Numbered from the stretch's first letter, positions 33,374 through 43,702 are shown. The stretch is 64,000 nt of DNA from Solidesulfovibrio fructosivorans JJ] (GCF_000179555.1 NZ_AECZ01000003.1:186001-250000); one strand, 5' to 3'. Notes: generated from the sequence alone by a model not told the origin. Numbers and translations: made by a program.

Positions 33374-34413
33374 GGCTTCCTCCGCGATACGGCCGGCCAC
33401 AGTCCCCTGGCCGCGAAAAGGGTCAGCACCAGCACGCCCTGGATGACGCCGGCCAACGAGGAGTCCAGGGACAGGGACAGGGGCAGCTGGATGGAGCCCA
33501 CGGCCAGGGCGGCGAAGAAAAGACAGGCCACGGGCACGGCCGGCAGGCTGCCCGAGGCCAAAAGCACGGCCAGGATGGCGGTGTAGCCGTAGTTGCCGGA
33601 AACGGAAGGGATGAGCCGGTGGTAGAGCCCGGCGATGAGCACTCCGCCGGCAAGGCCGGCAAGCGCCCCGCCGATGCCCATGGCGGCGAGAATGCGGCGC
33701 TTGGGGGCGAGGCCGAGCCGTTCGGCGGCCAGGGAATTCTGGCGCACGGCGGAAAGGGTCAGGCCGAAAAAGGTGCGCGTGAGGAGCCAGGCCACGCCGA
33801 GAAAGGCCAAAACGGCCAGGATCGGGCCGACAAGGCTCATGGGACGTCCGCCGAGCGTCGGCAGCCACAAGGCGTGATCGAGCGGGGCCGTGCCGCTTAG
33901 GGAGGCCATGCCAGGACGCTTCCAGGGACCGAGGATCAGCCACAGCGATACGCCCGTGGCCACGAAATTGAGCCCCAGGCCGGAAAAGATCTCGTGCACC
34001 CGGCCATGGGTGCGCAGCACGCCGGATAAAAGCGCCCAGGCCGCGCCGCCGGCCATGGCGCAAAGAAGCGACAAAGCGACGGCAAGCCCCGGCGGCAGGG
34101 TCCCGGCGGGAGAAACGGCGCGCAGAAACCACAGGCCGCCGAGCGCCCCCATGGTGATCTGCCCCTCCACGCCGATGTTCCAGAGATTGGCGGCGAAGGT
34201 GACGCAAAGGGCCGCGCCGCACAAAAGCAGCGGGGCGAAGGAGGACAGGGTGCGCAGCCAGGCCGCTTCGGAGCCGAAACCGCCCTGGGCCATGACGGCC
34301 AGGGTTTCCAGAGGCGGCGCGCCCGAGGCGGCCACGATGGCGAGGGTTGCCGCCAGGGCCAAACCGACGGCGAAAGCGGTCCGGGCCAGGGCGCGGGGAG
34401 CGGCGCGCATCAT
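33370..34413 (-). CDS. BMP-type ABC transporter permease (first)
   Basis: 347 residues, about 9 membrane helices. It contains LWNIGVEGQITMGALGG, the characteristic motif of nucleoside/simple-sugar permeases, and the coupling loop VRQNSLAAERLGLAPKRRIL. Forms a heterodimeric channel with the next gene product. The ATG at 34413 overlaps the ATPase stop by 4 bp. Confidence 0.9.
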   Translation of the reverse strand: MMRAAPRALARTAFAVGLALAATLAIVAASGAPPLETLAVMAQGGFGSEAAWLRTLSSFAPLLLCGAALCVTFAANLWNIGVEGQITMGALGGLWFLRAVSPAGTLPPGLAVALSLLCAMAGGAAWALLSGVLRTHGRVHEIFSGLGLNFVATGVSLWLILGPWKRPGMASLSGTAPLDHALWLPTLGGRPMSLVGPILAVLAFLGVAWLLTRTFFGLTLSAVRQNSLAAERLGLAPKRRILAAMGIGGALAGLAGGVLIAGLYHRLIPSVSGNYGYTAILAVLLASGSLPAVPVACLFFAALAVGSIQLPLSLSLDSSLAGVIQGVLVLTLFAARGLWPAVSRRKP

Positions 34414-35909
34414 GATGCCGTCTCCGCCACGGCCCGGCCGGTCATGAGGTCGCCGACGAGCCCGGCCTGCAATTCCCCGGCCGGCAGGTCGGCCACGATT
34501 TCCCGGTTGTAGAAAACGAGCGCCCGGCCGGCATGGGCCAGTAGTTCGTCGAGGTCTTCGGAAAAAAAGAGCACGGCGGCGCCCGCGGCCGCGCGCTCCC
34601 GGAAATGGTCCCATATCTGGGCGATGGAGGCCGCGTCCAGGCCGCGCGTGGGGTTGTCGGCCAAAAGGAGTCTGGTGTCGTCCGGAATGAGCGAGAGCAG
34701 CAGGCGCTGCTGGTTGCCGCCGGAAAGGGAGGCGGCCGGGGCGGCCGGGGTGTCGGTCAGGCGGAAGCGGCCCACGCAGCGTTCGGCGAAGATCGCCGCC
34801 GCCTGCCGGCGCTTGTCGGGAAAAGCCAGCCTGACGTGGTCGAGCAGGGAAAGCCCCGGGAAAAGCCCTTCCTCCATGCGCGAGGCGGGCAGGTGGTGGA
34901 CCCCGGCGGCCAGGAACCGCCGGGCCGGTTTGCCGGCGAGATTTTTGCCGTCGATTTCCAGTTCGCCGGCCACGGTCCGGGCGATGCCGGCCAGGCCGCG
35001 CAAGAAGGCCTCCTGGCCGCCGCCGGCGATGCCGGCCAGACCGACGATTTCCCCGGGGCGAATGGTCAGGGTGCAGGGCGAAAGCACGATCTTTTCGTCG
35101 GCGATGACGGCCTCGCGCAGACGCGCCAGCGGCCGCGCTTCCCGCGACGGCGCGGGCCGGGGCGCGGGCGCGACCGGCCTGTCCAGGATGTCGCAGAGCA
35201 CCTCGCCCTGGCCGGCGAACATGGCCGATAGGATCGCCGGGCCGCCAAGGGGCGCGTCAAAGGCGCCGGCCAGCCTGCCCTGGCGCAGGACGTAGACCTT
35301 GTCGCAAAGCTCCTTTGCCTCGGCCAGCTTGTGGGTGACCAGGGCCACGATGCGCTCGCCGTCGGCCACGAAGGCGCGCAGCACGCCGAAAAGCGCTTCC
35401 TTCTGGGCCGGGGAGATGCCCGTGGTCGGCTCGTCGAGGATCAAAAGGCGCACGTCGCGGTCCATGAGCCGGGCCAGCTCCAGGTGCTGGCGCTGGGCCA
35501 CGGACAGGTTGGCGGCGGCCACGTCGGGCGGGAGGTCGAAGCCCATGCGGGCGCAGACCGCGCGCAGGCGCCGCCTGGCCTCGGCCCGGGAGCGGACCTC
35601 GCCGCCGCTTATGGCGAAGTTTTCCCAGACCGTAAGCGGCGGGAAATCGAGCGGGTCCTGGGGCAGCATGCCGATGCCCAGGCGCGAGGCCGCCTCGGGC
35701 GAAAGCTTCCCATGGTCCCGGCCGTCGATGCGGATGACGCCCGCGTCCGGGGCGTAGACCCCGGAGAGCACGCGCATGAGCGTCGACTTGCCGGCCCCGT
35801 TTTCGCCGAGAATGCCGTGGATGCGGCCCGGGGAAAGCGTCGCCGTGACGCCGTCGTTGGCGGCGAGTTCCCCGAACCGCTTGACGATGCCGGAAAGGAC
35901 GACCTCCAT
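34410..35909 (-). CDS. BMP-type ABC transporter ATPase, two fused domains
   Basis: 499 residues with two nucleotide-binding domains. The first has Walker A GENGAGKST near residue 35, LSVAQRQHLELARLM and LLILDEPTTG. The second has a degenerate Walker A region (GIAGGGQEAFLRGL), the ABC signature LSGGNQQRLLLSL and LLLADNPTRGLD. One strong and one weak site in a fused ATPase is usual for sugar/nucleoside importers of this type. Same operon as both permeases and the binding protein. Confidence 0.92.
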   Translation of the reverse strand: MEVVLSGIVKRFGELAANDGVTATLSPGRIHGILGENGAGKSTLMRVLSGVYAPDAGVIRIDGRDHGKLSPEAASRLGIGMLPQDPLDFPPLTVWENFAISGGEVRSRAEARRRLRAVCARMGFDLPPDVAAANLSVAQRQHLELARLMDRDVRLLILDEPTTGISPAQKEALFGVLRAFVADGERIVALVTHKLAEAKELCDKVYVLRQGRLAGAFDAPLGGPAILSAMFAGQGEVLCDILDRPVAPAPRPAPSREARPLARLREAVIADEKIVLSPCTLTIRPGEIVGLAGIAGGGQEAFLRGLAGIARTVAGELEIDGKNLAGKPARRFLAAGVHHLPASRMEEGLFPGLSLLDHVRLAFPDKRRQAAAIFAERCVGRFRLTDTPAAPAASLSGGNQQRLLLSLIPDDTRLLLADNPTRGLDAASIAQIWDHFRERAAAGAAVLFFSEDLDELLAHAGRALVFYNREIVADLPAGELQAGLVGDLMTGRAVAETAS

Positions 35910-35933
35910 GTGCTGGCTCCGGGAACACGCCCC

Positions 35934-37115
35934 CTATTTGGAGGCGCTGGCCCCTTCCATGCCGCGCAGAAGCTGCGGACAGAACCACAGTTCCTTGTCC
36001 GTGGCCGTGTGCCCCGCCGTCAGGAAGACCGAGCCGTCCTGGTATTCCAGGGGGCCGGCGTAGAGGTTCACCTTGCCCGAACCGAGGTCGGCGACAAAGG
36101 CGTCCAGGGCCTTTTTGGCCTCGGCGGAAAGCCCTTTGCCGGGCAGGAAGCCGACCGGGCTCTTGTCCGGGTCGTTTAAGGCGGCGAAATCCGGGGACAG
36201 CCAGGTGAAGGCGGGCTTGTAGGTCCCGTCGGTCACGGCCTTGGCGATGGTCAGAAACGGAGGGCCCCAGTTGAAGTAGGGAACGCCAAGGCAGGCCTCG
36301 GGCGCGCCCTGGCAGGCGTCCTTATAGTCGTAGGGCAAGGCGTGGACGTCGGCGCCGGCGCTGCGGCGGGCGGCGGCCACGGTCAGGGCCTCGGGGGTGT
36401 CGATGCCGGAGATGACCACGTCGAAGCCCTGGTCGAAAAAGGAGCCGGCCAGCTGGTTGGGGTCGGAGGTGACGCCCGGGATGTTGAACCAGAAGCCGAT
36501 CCAGGAGACCTTGAAGGTAAGGTCCTCGGGCTTTTTGCCGCGCACGTCGACCCAGGCGTGGCGCGCGCCGAGGAAGGCGGCGTCGGCCAGGCGTCGGGTC
36601 TCGTCGTTAATGAGCGGCCCCAGGAAGCCGATCTTGCCGGTCTTGGTGGTCATGGCTGCGGAAAAGCCGGCCATCATCTTGGCGTATTCCATCTTGGAAA
36701 AGAGGTTGCCCAGGTTCTTCGGGGCCTTGCCGGTCAGCACGTCGTCGCCGGAAATGTGGACGAAGGTCAGTTCCGGGTGCTGGGTGGCGGCCTCGCGGAT
36801 GCCGTCCTTCATGTCGTCGGAGCCGGCGAAGATGAGCGTCGCGCCCTTGGCGGCCAGGTCGTCCACCACCTGCGGGATGGTGACCCCGGGCCGGTCGGCG
36901 GGGTTCAACTTGTCGAGGTAGAGCATCTTCGAGCCGGGCAGGTGGGCTTCGACGTACTTGCCGCCCTCGTACTGGGCCTGGCTGTAGCCTTTGTCGTTGT
37001 AGGGGCCGACAAGCAGCAGACCGAAAGTCAGCGGTTTGCCGGCGGCGAACGTCATGGCGGCGGTTGCGCACAAAAGGGCGAAAGCCGCCGCAAGGATCAG
37101 CGAAACGCGGCGCAT
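35934..37115 (-). CDS. BMP-family substrate-binding protein
   Basis: 393 residues with a signal peptide (MRRVSLILAAAFALLCATAA). The mature protein opens KPLTFGLLLVGPYNDKGYSQ, the typical BMP/PnrA start (G...D.G.n), and continues with FAGSDDMKDGIREAA. Family members bind purine nucleosides or, less often, other small solutes; purine nucleosides are the default guess. First gene of the transporter operon, with GGAGG before the ATG. There is no N-terminal lipobox, so it is probably free in the periplasm. Confidence 0.88.
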   Translation of the reverse strand: MRRVSLILAAAFALLCATAAMTFAAGKPLTFGLLLVGPYNDKGYSQAQYEGGKYVEAHLPGSKMLYLDKLNPADRPGVTIPQVVDDLAAKGATLIFAGSDDMKDGIREAATQHPELTFVHISGDDVLTGKAPKNLGNLFSKMEYAKMMAGFSAAMTTKTGKIGFLGPLINDETRRLADAAFLGARHAWVDVRGKKPEDLTFKVSWIGFWFNIPGVTSDPNQLAGSFFDQGFDVVISGIDTPEALTVAAARRSAGADVHALPYDYKDACQGAPEACLGVPYFNWGPPFLTIAKAVTDGTYKPAFTWLSPDFAALNDPDKSPVGFLPGKGLSAEAKKALDAFVADLGSGKVNLYAGPLEYQDGSVFLTAGHTATDKELWFCPQLLRGMEGASASK

Positions 37116-37200
37116 GATGGGGCCTCCTTCAGGCTTGATGGGAATGCGGTCGGGGCACTGTAAAAAAAGCGGGGGCGATGCGCCAGGGGCAAGGGACGAT

Positions 37201-38265
37201 TTACGACCGTCCCGGCAGCCGTCCCTCGCGTAAAAACGCTTCAACCAGGGCAAAGACCTTGTCGTTGCCGTAAAATTTCCCCTCGGCGATGCGTCGGCGC
37301 ATGTCCGGGAGGCCTTTTTCGAAATCCGGCAGCAGTTCCGGCGTCAGCCGGTCCATGGAGGCGGACCGGCCGTAGCCCAGGCGCTCCAGGTAAATGGCGT
37401 TTAACTGTTGCTCGAACGCGCCGGGCACCGGAAACGACAGCACCGGCTTGCCGAAATAGAGCGCCTCGCTCATGAGGTTGTGGCTGCCGCCGCAGACCAC
37501 ATAGGCGCACGAGGCCAGATCGTCGAGAAAGCCTTCCTCGGAGTAGCCGCGAAAGGTCAGGTTCCCTTCCACCTTGTCCACGCGGTAGCCGTAGACGCGA
37601 AATTCCCGGTCGAGGGTCCGCAGATACGGCGCGAAGGCGTCGCGGATGCCGCAACTCTGGTATACCAGGATGTGCGAACCGTGGCTTGGCGTGCGTGTAA
37701 CCACCGAGCGCCGCAAGATGGGCGGGGCGACCACGGCCCTGGCCCCGGGCTTGGTCGGGGGCTGGTAGAAGGAGATGGAAAGGTAGTCGCTGGCGGCGGA
37801 AAAAAGAAAGCGGATGGAAGCCAGAATCCCCCAGTAATCGGGCAGCAGCCTTGCCGACACGTCGTGGCGGCAGCAGGAGATCACGTGCTGGTGGTCCAGG
37901 GACAGGCAGGGGATGCCGGCCCGCTTCGCCGCGATGGGCACGAAATATTCGTAGTCGGAGATGGCCGCGTCCGGGCGGAAATCGCGGATCATGCCGGCCA
38001 GGCGGGCGAGCTCCCCCCTTCGCCGCAGCAGGGTGCGCCCGGCGAGCTTGAGCGTCGCCGGGGTGTCCAGGCGCTGGTTTTTGTAGCGCGTGCCCGGGTT
38101 CTCGAAGCGTTCCACCGGGAATTCCCGCGACAGGAGCTGCGCGCCCTCTTCGCTGGAAACGAAAAGGAACTCGTGGCCGAGCGTCGCCAGATGGCGGGCC
38201 AGGATAAGGGCGCGGATGGCGTGGCCGTGCTGGGAGCCGTGCACGCCGTAGAGAATGCGGGCCAT
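37201..38265 (-). CDS. MJ1255/VC2487-like glycosyltransferase
   Basis: 354 residues. MARILYGVHGSQHGHAIRAL (the GxGxGH-like N-terminal loop), SDYEYFVPIAAKRAGIPCLS and the C-terminal CAYVVCGGSHNLMSEALYFGKP with PVPGAFEQQLNA follow the GT28/MurG-like GT-B pattern of the MJ1255/VC2487 glycosyltransferase group. Substrate unknown. No good ribosome site lies directly before the ATG at 38265; a GGAGG is too far upstream. It follows the transporter genes on the same strand after 85 bp but is probably separate. Confidence 0.8.
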   Translation of the reverse strand: MARILYGVHGSQHGHAIRALILARHLATLGHEFLFVSSEEGAQLLSREFPVERFENPGTRYKNQRLDTPATLKLAGRTLLRRRGELARLAGMIRDFRPDAAISDYEYFVPIAAKRAGIPCLSLDHQHVISCCRHDVSARLLPDYWGILASIRFLFSAASDYLSISFYQPPTKPGARAVVAPPILRRSVVTRTPSHGSHILVYQSCGIRDAFAPYLRTLDREFRVYGYRVDKVEGNLTFRGYSEEGFLDDLASCAYVVCGGSHNLMSEALYFGKPVLSFPVPGAFEQQLNAIYLERLGYGRSASMDRLTPELLPDFEKGLPDMRRRIAEGKFYGNDKVFALVEAFLREGRLPGRS

Positions 38266-38464
38266 GGGGGTAAAATGCCTCCGGGATCGTGGCGGCCGGG
38301 CCGCCCGTGGGGGGACAAGTAAAGGCCGGCGCGCCCGGCGTCAATATTCGGCGGCCGGTCGGGCGCGGCCTCGCCGCCCCTTTTCTTGCGATTGCGGGTT
38401 GCGCCGCCCGGGCCTTCACGGCTAGAAAAAGGCCCCACGCAACGGACAGCCGCCGGGGAGGGAC

Positions 38465-39082
38465 ATGGGCACGATCTATCTGATGCGTCACGGGGCCATC
38501 ATCCAGCAAAAGCCGCGCCGGTTCATCGGCCAGACCGATTTTCCCCTCACCGAGGCGGGCCGCGCCCAGGCGAAGCTGTGGCGCGAGCCGCTGGCCGGGG
38601 TGGAATTCGCCGCCGCCGTCAGCTCCGACCTCTCCCGCTGCCTGGAGACCGCCGCCCTGGTGCTCGAGGGACGGGAACTCGCCGTGCGCCCGGAACCGCG
38701 CCTGCGCGAGATCAACCTCGGAAGCTGGGAAGGGCTCACCGTGGACGCGGTCATGGAGCGCTTTCCCGGAGCCTACGAACGCCGGGGGACCGACCTGACC
38801 GGCTTTTGCCCCGAGGGCGGGGAGAGCTTCGCCGACGTCCAGGGGCGCGCCGTCGCCGCCATAAGCGAGCTGGCCGCCATACCCGGCAACGTGCTGGTCG
38901 TGGCCCACGGCGGCGTCAACCGCACCGTGCTGTGCCATGCCCTGGGCCTCGATCTGATCCACCTGTTCCGCCTGGGCCAGGACTACTGCCGCCTGAACCT
39001 CCTGGACGTCGCCGGCGACGTGTGGCGCGTGGACGCGGTCAATGCCGCGCCCGTGGTTCCCTGGCGTTTTCCCGGTCCCTGA
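38465..39082 (+). CDS. Histidine phosphatase family protein (phosphoglycerate mutase-like)
   Basis: 205 residues. The RHG catalytic motif is at the N-terminus (IYLMRHGAI), with SSDLSRCLETA and the second catalytic histidine in VVAHGGVNR. Size and motifs suit alpha-ribazole phosphatase (CobC-like) or a general acid phosphatase; no cobalamin genes are adjacent, so the substrate is open. GGGAGGG precedes the ATG. Divergent from the glycosyltransferase across 199 bp that show nothing specific. Confidence 0.85.
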   Translation: MGTIYLMRHGAIIQQKPRRFIGQTDFPLTEAGRAQAKLWREPLAGVEFAAAVSSDLSRCLETAALVLEGRELAVRPEPRLREINLGSWEGLTVDAVMERFPGAYERRGTDLTGFCPEGGESFADVQGRAVAAISELAAIPGNVLVVAHGGVNRTVLCHALGLDLIHLFRLGQDYCRLNLLDVAGDVWRVDAVNAAPVVPWRFPGP

Positions 39083-39197
39083 GCTTTATTTCCTATCGCT
39101 TCTCTGTGAAATGCCGCGCCGCCGATGCAACGCGGCCTTGCCTCCCTGCGCCGGACTGCATTGACAGGAACCGCGAGGCGTGGAATTGCATGGAACC

Positions 39198-40391
39198 ATG
39201 CAAATACGCCTTGTCCCCCTGCTTGTCCTTGTGGCCCTGGTCGTTGGCTGCTCCGGCGAGAAACCGCAAAAAAGCACGCCGCCGCGAGAGGTTACGGCCC
39301 CGGTCAAAGCGGCGACGCGCCGCCCCGTGGTGGAGTGCCGGTCGTTTCCGGCCGAGGTGGAGTCGCAAAACAGCGTCACCCTGGCCAGCAAGGTGTCCGG
39401 CGCGGTGGAGTCCGTCCTCGCCCGCGAGGGCGACGCGCTGCACGCCGGGCAGTTGATCATGCGCATCGACGACAAGGACCTCACCAGCCAGGAGCAGGGG
39501 CTTGTCGCTTCCAAGGAGCAGATCTCCCGCGAACGCCAGTCGCTTCTCGCCAAGGCCTCCCTGGCCAAGACGACCATGGAGCGCATGCGTCGGCTGCTCG
39601 CCCAGCGCGTCGTGAGCCAGGAGGACTTCGACAAGGCCCAGTCCGAATACGAGTCCCTGACCCGGCAGGTCGAGGCGGCCGCGGCCCAGGAAAACACCGT
39701 TACCGCCAAGGCCGGCGAACTGGCCGCGCTTCGGGCCTACACCCGCATCACCGCGCCCTTCGACGGCATCCTGGCCAGACGCTACGTGGACCAGGGCGCC
39801 TTCGTCACCGCCGGTTCGCCCCTGGCCCTGGTCGACCAGTCCGGCGGCGGCTTCGAGCTGGCCGCCCAGGTGGACGAATCGCTGCTGGCCGGCCTGCGCC
39901 AGGGCCAGACCATCCTGGCCGTGGTGCCGGCCCTGGCCCCGGCGCCTTTCGTCGTCACGGTTTCGGCCATCGTCGGCCGGGTGGACCCGGCCAGCCGCAC
40001 CTTCAAGCTCAAATGCGCCCTGCCCGACGCCGTGCCCGGAGCCGACGGCCCGCCGCGCGCCGGCATGTTCGGCCGGGTGTTCGTGCCGGCCCGCACCGCC
40101 GAAAAGCTGCTCCTGCCCGAAACCTGCCTGGCCCATCGGGGCGATCTGCCCACCGTGGCCGTGGTCGGCAAGGACGACATCCTGCACTTTCGGGTGGTCA
40201 AGACCGGCGCGACCTTCCTGGCCGCCAAGTTCGACGGCAAGACCTACCTGACCGACTCGCAGGCCTTCGAGGGCGCGGGCGGAGAGCATTTCGTGGACGT
40301 CTTAAGCGGTCTTGCCGACGGCGAACGCGTGGCCTGCGACCCCGGAGCCACCTTGCGCGAGGGCGACCGGCTGGCCGGAGCGGCGAAATGA
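39198..40391 (+). CDS. RND efflux periplasmic adaptor lipoprotein
   Basis: 397 residues. The signal ends in the lipobox LVVGC, so it is probably anchored as a lipoprotein. Membrane-fusion-protein domains are visible: barrel-sandwich half (VTLASKVSGAVESVLAREGD), alpha-hairpin (about 95-175), second lipoyl half (YTRITAPFDGILARRYVDQG) and beta-barrel. It links the inner-membrane pump to an outer-membrane channel, which is not encoded here. ATG chosen at 39198; an in-frame GTG at 39180 is an alternative. The stop overlaps the pump ATG by 4 bp. Confidence 0.92.
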   Translation: MQIRLVPLLVLVALVVGCSGEKPQKSTPPREVTAPVKAATRRPVVECRSFPAEVESQNSVTLASKVSGAVESVLAREGDALHAGQLIMRIDDKDLTSQEQGLVASKEQISRERQSLLAKASLAKTTMERMRRLLAQRVVSQEDFDKAQSEYESLTRQVEAAAAQENTVTAKAGELAALRAYTRITAPFDGILARRYVDQGAFVTAGSPLALVDQSGGGFELAAQVDESLLAGLRQGQTILAVVPALAPAPFVVTVSAIVGRVDPASRTFKLKCALPDAVPGADGPPRAGMFGRVFVPARTAEKLLLPETCLAHRGDLPTVAVVGKDDILHFRVVKTGATFLAAKFDGKTYLTDSQAFEGAGGEHFVDVLSGLADGERVACDPGATLREGDRLAGAAK

Positions 40392-43300
40392 CCGAGCCGG
40401 AGCGCCAGGAACATCACGGGCACCATTCGGACTGGCTCACCCGCGTCACCGCCGTTTTCGTCGATTCCAAGCTGGCCCCGCTTTTCATCCTGGCCGCCGT
40501 CCTGACCGGCGTTTTGGCCGTGTGGGCCACGCCCAGCGAGGAAGAGCCGCAAATCCTCGTGCCCATGATCGACATCCACGTGACCATGCCCGGGGCCACG
40601 CCCAAGGAGATCGAGAACCGGGTCGTCACGCCCATGGAGCGCATCCTCTGGGAAGTGCCGGGCGTGGAGTACGTCTATTCCACGGCCGGGGCCGGCCAGG
40701 CCATGACGGTCGTGCGCTTCAAGGTGGGCGAGAACATGGAAAAGAGCCTGGTCGCCGCCTACACCAAGCTCTACCAGCACCTCGACTGGATTCCGCCGGG
40801 CTGCTTCCGGCCGATTTTAAAACCCCATTCCATCGACGACGTGCCCGTGCTGGTGGCGGCGCTTTGGGGCGGCCCCTACGACGCCCGCCAACTGCGCGTC
40901 ATGGCCAATGCCGTCAGCGAGGAGGTTCGCCGCATCCCGGGCGTGGCCGAAACCACCGTCACCGGCGGGCGCAAGCGCACGGTCATGGTCGAGCCCGCCC
41001 CCGACCGGCTGCGGGCCCAGGGCCTGGACATGGTGAGCGTGGTCGACGCCATCGGCTTGCAAAACAAGGGCCAGACCATCGGCGACGCCTTCCAGTCGGG
41101 CAAGGCGGTGTCCATCCGTCTCGACAATTTTTTCCGCACCCAAAAGGAACTGTCCCGTGCCGTCGTCGCGGTCAAAAACGGCCGGCCGGTCTACCTGGCC
41201 GACGTGGCGACCATCCGCGACGGCTTCGACGAGCCGGCCGATTACGTGTTTTTCCTGCCCGGCCACGGGCTGGTCAAGGACGGCCAGGCCCCGGGCGCGG
41301 CCTACCCGGCCGTGACCCTGGCCATTGCCAAGCGGGCCGGGGAAAACGCCACCAAGATCGCCGACGAGGCCCTGAAACGCATCAAGGGCCTGCGCGGCTA
41401 CGTGTTGCCGGCCGACGTCAATCTGACCGTCACCCGCGATTACGGCGAGACGGCCAAGGCCAAGGTGGACGAGCTCTTGGAGCACCTCATCCTGGCCGCC
41501 GTGACGGTGGGCGGGGTGGTGGCCCTTTTCCTGGGGCTTCGGGCCAGTCTCGTGGTCATGGTGGCCGTGCCGGTGACCCTGGCCATTACGCTGGCCACCT
41601 ATTGGCTCATGGGCTACACGCTCAACCGCGTGACCCTTTTCGCGCTCATTTTCTGCATCGGCATCCTGGTCGACGACCCCATCGTGGACGTGGAAAACAT
41701 CGTGCGACACCTGGGGCTCCCGGGATCGCGCGGCAAGAAACTTTCCGACGTCATCGTCGAGGCGGTCAGCGAGGTGCGCGCGCCGCTGGTCCTCGCCACC
41801 TTCACGGTCATCGCCGCCATCGCGCCCATGGCCTACGTGGGCGGGCTCATGGGCCCCTACATGCGGCCCATGCCCGTGGGCGCGTCCGTGGCCATGCTCT
41901 TCTCCATGCTGGTGGCCTTTTGCATCACGCCCTGGACGGCCAAGCGGGCGCTGCGGCCGGAGCCCCCCGGGTCCGGGGACGCCAAGCCCCACGGCGACAT
42001 TCCGGACGACGTCGGAACCCGGGCCTATCTCTGGCTCATGGACCGGCTTTTGAAACGTCCGGCTTGGCGCTGGGGCTTCCTGGGGCTGGTGGGACTTCTT
42101 TTCGTCGGGGCCTGTTCGCTTTTCCCGGCCAAGCGCGTGCTGGTCAAGATGCTGCCCTTTGACAACAAGAGCGAATTTTCCGTGGTGGTGGACATGCCGC
42201 GCGGCACGACCCTGGAGGAGACCACGGCCGTGTGCCGCGAGCTGGCCGCGGTGGTGCTTAAGCGGCCGGACGTCACCGAGGCCACGCTTTTCGCCGGCAC
42301 GGCCGCGCCCATGACCTTCAACGGGCTGATCCGCCACTACTACCTGCGAAGCGGCCAGAACGAGGCCGAAATCGCCGTCAACCTGCTGCCCAAATCCGAG
42401 CGGTCGGTGCAAAGCCACCCCATCGCCAAGGAGGTGCGCCAGGCGCTTTCGCCCATCGCCGCCAAATACGGAGCCAAGATCAAGGTGGTGGAACTGCCGC
42501 CCGGACCACCCGTCATCCAGACGCTCGTGGCCGAAATCTACGGCCCCACCGACCAGGGGCGGCTGGCCGTGGCCCGACAGGTCCGCGACATCATGAAGAA
42601 AACCCCGGACGTGGTGGACGTGGACTGGTACGTGGACGATCCCCGGCCCGAGCGCGTCATCCGGGTGGAGCGCGACAAGGCCCAGGCCGCCGGCATCGAC
42701 CCGGACCGGGCTCTTTCCGATGTCACGGCCTCCATCGCCGGCACCGTGGCCGGGCTCCTGCACGACGAGCTGGCCCGGGAGGACGCGCCCATTGTGGTGC
42801 GCCTGCCGCTCAAGGACCGGGCCGACGCCCGGGACATGGGCTCCATCGCCGTGCGCGGCGAGGGCGACCGCATGGTCTCGCTGGGGCAGATCGCCTCCAT
42901 CCGGGAGCACGTGGAGCCGAGCCAGATCTACCACAAGAACCTGCTGCCCGTGATCTACGTCACGGGCGACGTGGCCGGGCGCGAGGAAAGCCCGATCTAC
43001 GCCATGAACAAGGTCAACGCGACCCTGGAAAAGATCGGGAAGGAGGGCAAGGGGGCCTGGCAGACCGTGTCCAAGGCGCAACTCCCCATCCTCTGGACGT
43101 CCATGCCCGAGCAGACCGCCGACTACAGCATGAAATGGGACGGCGAGTGGCAGATCACCTATGAGGTCTTCCGCGACATGGGCATCGCCTTTGCCGTGGT
43201 CATGGTGCTCATCTACATCCTGACCGTGGGCTGGTTCGGCTCCTACACCACGCCGCTGGCCATCATGGCCCCCATCCCGCTGTCGCTTATCGGCATCATT

Positions 43301-43651
43301 CCGGCCCATGCCCTGGCCGGGGCCTTTTTCACGGCCACGTCCATGATCGGCTTTATCGCCGGGGCGGGCATCGTTGTGCGCAACTCCATCATCCTCGTGG
43401 ATTTTATAGAAATGCGCCGGGGGCAGGGGGAAACCCTGGAGCGGGCGGTGGAGGAGGCCGGGGCGGTGCGCTTCAGGCCCATGTTACTCACCGCCATCAG
43501 CGTGGTGGGCGGGGCCTTCGTGATCCTGTTCGACCCCATCTTTCAGGGCCTGGCCATATCGCTTATGGCCGGCGAGGTGGCGGCCACCATATTTTCCCGC
43601 ATGGTGGTGCCGGTCATGTACTATCTCGACGCCCGGCGCACGGCCCGCTGA
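40388..43651 (+). CDS. RND efflux transporter
   Basis: 1087 residues, full-length inner-membrane proton-driven pump. Two hydrophobic helix sets (about 330-540 and 860-1070) separate two large periplasmic loops. The proton-relay pair of acidic residues appears in GILVDDPIVDVENIVRHL. The N-terminus has a His-rich start (ERQEHHGHHSD) before the first helix, which could bind metal, though the rest resembles HAE1-type drug/hydrophobe exporters more than CusA. Its substrate cannot be deduced. Coupled to the adaptor by an ATGA overlap. Confidence 0.92.
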   Translation: MTEPERQEHHGHHSDWLTRVTAVFVDSKLAPLFILAAVLTGVLAVWATPSEEEPQILVPMIDIHVTMPGATPKEIENRVVTPMERILWEVPGVEYVYSTAGAGQAMTVVRFKVGENMEKSLVAAYTKLYQHLDWIPPGCFRPILKPHSIDDVPVLVAALWGGPYDARQLRVMANAVSEEVRRIPGVAETTVTGGRKRTVMVEPAPDRLRAQGLDMVSVVDAIGLQNKGQTIGDAFQSGKAVSIRLDNFFRTQKELSRAVVAVKNGRPVYLADVATIRDGFDEPADYVFFLPGHGLVKDGQAPGAAYPAVTLAIAKRAGENATKIADEALKRIKGLRGYVLPADVNLTVTRDYGETAKAKVDELLEHLILAAVTVGGVVALFLGLRASLVVMVAVPVTLAITLATYWLMGYTLNRVTLFALIFCIGILVDDPIVDVENIVRHLGLPGSRGKKLSDVIVEAVSEVRAPLVLATFTVIAAIAPMAYVGGLMGPYMRPMPVGASVAMLFSMLVAFCITPWTAKRALRPEPPGSGDAKPHGDIPDDVGTRAYLWLMDRLLKRPAWRWGFLGLVGLLFVGACSLFPAKRVLVKMLPFDNKSEFSVVVDMPRGTTLEETTAVCRELAAVVLKRPDVTEATLFAGTAAPMTFNGLIRHYYLRSGQNEAEIAVNLLPKSERSVQSHPIAKEVRQALSPIAAKYGAKIKVVELPPGPPVIQTLVAEIYGPTDQGRLAVARQVRDIMKKTPDVVDVDWYVDDPRPERVIRVERDKAQAAGIDPDRALSDVTASIAGTVAGLLHDELAREDAPIVVRLPLKDRADARDMGSIAVRGEGDRMVSLGQIASIREHVEPSQIYHKNLLPVIYVTGDVAGREESPIYAMNKVNATLEKIGKEGKGAWQTVSKAQLPILWTSMPEQTADYSMKWDGEWQITYEVFRDMGIAFAVVMVLIYILTVGWFGSYTTPLAIMAPIPLSLIGIIPAHALAGAFFTATSMIGFIAGAGIVVRNSIILVDFIEMRRGQGETLERAVEEAGAVRFRPMLLTAISVVGGAFVILFDPIFQGLAISLMAGEVAATIFSRMVVPVMYYLDARRTAR

Positions 43652-43702
43652 CGCGCCCAGGCGGCGCGCCGGCGGGCCTCGCGTGACGTCGAAGGGTCGC
43701 GG